Shown here piece after piece: positions 62,360 to 64,000 of a DNA stretch of 64,000 nucleotides; position 1 is the first letter of the stretch; each line of letters opens with the position of its first letter. The notes below the pieces were generated by a model. That model worked only from the letters and a program-made list of their open reading frames with translations, was not told the DNA's origin and did not search any database. The stretch is from assembly GCF_001513785.1 (NCBI RefSeq), contig NZ_LNQS01000010.1:1-64000 (forward strand), written 5' to 3'. Both the position numbers and the translations under genes were made by a program. This stretch comes from Rheinheimera sp. EpRS3. GTDB taxonomy: Bacteria; Pseudomonadota; Gammaproteobacteria; Enterobacterales; Alteromonadaceae.

Positions 62360-62860
62360 ATGAAAAACCTGACCGAACATTTAAGCCAGTACGCTTTGTA
62401 CCACCGCGACGAGCGCAATATTCTTACCCACTACGCCGGCATACCGCTAATAGTGGTGGCAGTATTTGCCCTGCTGTACTGGCCATTATTTACGCTGGCA
62501 GGCATGGTTATTACACCGGCATTATTATTGTTTATTGGCAGTATGGTGTTTTACCTGCGGCTGGACTTGCGCTTTGGCCTGGTTATGTTTGTTTTTAGCG
62601 GCATTAGCCTGCTGCTGGCGGCGAAACTGGCCGCCTTACCCTTCGGGCTTTGGCTTGGGAGTTCAATCGCCCTCTTTGTTGTCGGTTGGGTATTGCAGTT
62701 TATTGGCCATTATTACGAAGGCAAAAAACCGGCCTTTGTCGACGACTTAGTGGGCTTACTGATTGGCCCATTATTTATTATGGCCGAACTGGGTTTTAAA
62801 CTTGGCCTGCGCAAACCGCTGCAGCACCGCATTGAGCAAATTGCCGGTAAGACGCATTAA
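62360..62860 (+). CDS. Mpo1/YGL010w-like (DUF962) membrane protein
   Basis: A 166-residue inner-membrane protein of the Mpo1-like family. The conserved start LSQYALYHRDERNILTHYAGIPLIV and the middle QFIGHYYEGKKPAFVDDLVGLLIGPLFIMAE hold the His residues that coordinate iron in this family. The yeast homologue is a dioxygenase of 2-hydroxy fatty acids (phytosphingosine degradation). Whether the bacterial protein acts on fatty acids is not shown. Four membrane segments are visible. Structured repeat C follows. Confidence 0.9.
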   Translation: MKNLTEHLSQYALYHRDERNILTHYAGIPLIVVAVFALLYWPLFTLAGMVITPALLLFIGSMVFYLRLDLRFGLVMFVFSGISLLLAAKLAALPFGLWLGSSIALFVVGWVLQFIGHYYEGKKPAFVDDLVGLLIGPLFIMAELGFKLGLRKPLQHRIEQIAGKTH

Positions 62861-62919
62861 GTCAGTTGCTGTTCAGCGCGGCTGATTAAGCTGAGCAGCG
62901 AAAATAAATTGTCGTAGCA

Positions 62920-63018
62920 GAGATCGGCTTGCTGTAAGTCAACCGTTGAAGGCATGGATGCCTGAGTCGAGCCCCCACGGAAGGGTTTACGGCGTGTTGA
63001 CGTGAGCAAGGCGAGCTC
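62920..63018 (+). repeat. Structured intergenic repeat, copy C (core 62938-63001)
   Basis: Third copy of the element. The core is bounded by GTCAA (62938) and TTGAC (62997). Hairpin 1 is AGGCAT-GG-ATGCCT, instead of the GGCCA/TGGCC pair of copies A and B. Then comes GAGTCGAGCC, hairpin 2 CCC-ACGGAA-GGG and TTTACGGCGTG. Outside the core GAG-A-TCG-G-CTTGC (62920-62932) pairs with GCAAG-G-CGA-G-CTC (63006-63018). It lies between the Mpo1-like gene and endA. Confidence 0.85.
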
Positions 63019-63065
63019 TGCGTCAACAGCTGCATGGCTGTTCTCACTGAAGTAAGTGGTAGTGA

Positions 63066-63806
63066 ATGAAGTTTTTATCCTGTTGTACCGGCAGCTTTTT
63101 GCTGCTGTTTTCTGTATTTGCTTTAGCTGCACCCGCCAATTTTGACCAGGCCAAACGTTTAGCCCAGCGCATTCACGCCCCTGAAGCAAAAAGCTTTTAT
63201 TGCGACTGCGACATTAGCTGGCAAGGCAAAAAAGGCATACCCGATTTAGCTGGCTGCGGTTACCAGGTGCGTAAAAATGGCCCGCGCGCTAACCGGATAG
63301 AGTGGGAGCACGTTATGCCGGCGCATCACTTTGGCCACCAGCGCCAGTGCTGGCAAGACAGCGGGCGCAAAAACTGCGTAAAAACCGACAGCGTATTTCG
63401 TGCCATGGAAGCCGACTTATACAATCTGGTACCAGCGATTGGCGAGGTAAACGGCGATCGCAGTAATTACCGCTTTGGCGTATTACCCTCTACTCCGGCA
63501 AAGCACGGCGCCTGCCCGGTTAAGGTAGATTTTAAACAACAGGTATTCGAGCCCGCCCCACCGGTGCGCGGCGATATAGCCCGTATCTACTTTTATATGG
63601 CCGACAAATACAACCTAAACCTGTCCCGCGCCCAGCAGCAGCTGTTTATCGCCTGGCACAAGCAAGACCCGGTAACGCCGCAAGAAATTGAGCTAAACCA
63701 GCGCATCCAGCAACATATGGGCCACGACAACCCCTTTGTCAGCGGCAAGCGCGAATGGAATTTAGGCTACAAGCCAACGGGCTATGGTTTAAAGGTCAGC
63801 CGGTAA
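63066..63806 (+). CDS. endA: Endonuclease I family nuclease (EndA/Dns)
   Basis: A 246-residue periplasmic or secreted nonspecific nuclease with a signal peptide (KFLSCCTGSFLLLFSVFALAA). The mature sequence matches endonuclease I / Vvn: FYCDCDISW, then IEWEHVMPAHHFGHQRQCW with the catalytic His and metal ligands, MEADLYNLVPAIGEVNGDRSN and GACPVKVDF. Eight or so Cys give the usual disulfides that keep the enzyme active only outside the cytoplasm. It degrades DNA and RNA, and in Vibrio related enzymes limit or aid natural transformation. Confidence 0.95.
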   Translation: MKFLSCCTGSFLLLFSVFALAAPANFDQAKRLAQRIHAPEAKSFYCDCDISWQGKKGIPDLAGCGYQVRKNGPRANRIEWEHVMPAHHFGHQRQCWQDSGRKNCVKTDSVFRAMEADLYNLVPAIGEVNGDRSNYRFGVLPSTPAKHGACPVKVDFKQQVFEPAPPVRGDIARIYFYMADKYNLNLSRAQQQLFIAWHKQDPVTPQEIELNQRIQQHMGHDNPFVSGKREWNLGYKPTGYGLKVSR

Positions 63807-63810
63807 AGTG

Positions 63811-63829
63811 GCTGGTAACTTTTACCAGC
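63811..63829. terminator. Perfect hairpin after endA
   Basis: GCTGGTAA-CTT-TTACCAGC is a perfect 8-bp stem, 4 bases after the endA stop. The tail after it is not T-rich, so it is only a candidate terminator. Confidence 0.5.
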
Positions 63830-63923
63830 TGCAAGCAATAGTTACCTTTACGGCACGGCCCCGCTGACAGCAGCTAATTTGTAACCTCATAATATAAATC
63901 ATGTTTTGTAAAAAATTCGCCAC

Positions 63924-63939
63924 TGGCACTTTCTTTGCT
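63924..63939 (+). promoter_or_regulatory. Sigma-54 promoter
   Basis: TGGCAC-TTTCT-TTGCT matches the -24/-12 consensus (TGGCAC-N5-TTGCW): GG at 63925-63926 and GC at 63937-63938 are exactly 12 bases apart. Transcription would start near 63950, ahead of the ATG at 63987. Sigma-54 promoters need an enhancer-binding activator; none is encoded here. Confidence 0.78.
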
Positions 63940-63986
63940 CTATCTAGATGCATGAAAAAACCCACTTACCCATAAGGAAAGTTAAC

Positions 63987-64000
63987 ATGAGCGAAGTTAT
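63987..64000 (+). CDS. Start of a gene running off the window (MSEV...)
   Basis: ATGAGCGAAGTTAT at the right edge, preceded by AAGGAAAG (a good ribosome site, 7 bases before the ATG). Only four complete codons are visible, so the product cannot be identified. Its sigma-54 promoter suggests a flagellar, nitrogen, or stress-related role. Confidence 0.55.

Overview
The window looks like chromosomal DNA of an aquatic gammaproteobacterium of the Rheinheimera / Alishewanella / Arsukibacterium type (Alteromonadales-like). Reasons: E. coli-type pyrC, dauA, comM and endA with gammaproteobacterial sequence; lineage-typical families such as DUF3019 next to MipA/OmpV and an RstAB-like pair, DUF3334 and DUF3096; many outer-membrane and lipoprotein genes; no ribosomal or tRNA genes. 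The genus is an inference from gene content.

The main theme is alpha-glucan (starch/maltodextrin) use. A GH13 lipoprotein and a GH31 alpha-glucosidase form one operon (3603-7932). A neopullulanase-type GH13 lies at 11592-13454. A GH/SLC45-type sugar:proton symporter and an oligo-1,6-glucosidase-type GH13 lipoprotein diverge at 27.4-27.6 kb. A further secreted alpha-amylase lies at 60.7-62.1 kb. The first three loci carry near-identical palindromes of the form TG(C/A)ATACGTAT(G/T)CA upstream; the LacI-family repressor at 39.3-40.3 kb is the natural candidate to bind them. A chemoreceptor diverges from the first amylase operon across one of these sites.

Between these loci: 0-3.4 kb, an outer-membrane barrel, an unknown membrane protein and the chemoreceptor; 8-11.5 kb, a ThrE-type exporter and an NTF2/YciI(DGPF)/ECF sigma operon. 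13.5-16.7 kb is an accessory island: two integron gene cassettes with attC sites but no integrase, a truncated third cassette, REP-like hairpins and a tandemly duplicated lipoprotein gene. 16.8-25.9 kb holds small metabolic and regulatory genes (desaturase-like protein, Phd/ParE toxin-antitoxin pair, ArsR-SRPBCC pair, FAD oxidoreductase, sorbosone-type dehydrogenase, diguanylate cyclase). 29.5-39.2 kb holds hydrolases, DauA, an iron-uptake pair (TonB receptor plus PepSY protein) and a large MORN-repeat protein. 40.6-47.9 kb holds the MipA-DUF3019-response regulator-kinase operon, DUF3334, a Bcr/CflA pump and an SLC13 permease. 48-57.3 kb holds pyrC, comM, an RND/LolA-like/barrel export operon and a beta-repeat lipoprotein. 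57.4-64 kb holds a SWIM-SNF2 helicase, the amylase, an Mpo1-like protein, endonuclease I, and the start of a gene behind a sigma-54 promoter.

The most unusual signal is a roughly 64-bp intergenic element present three times (7972, 49145, 62938). It has a conserved core, two small hairpins and an outer stem whose sequence differs between copies while base pairing is kept. That covariation suggests a structured RNA or a mobile structured repeat.
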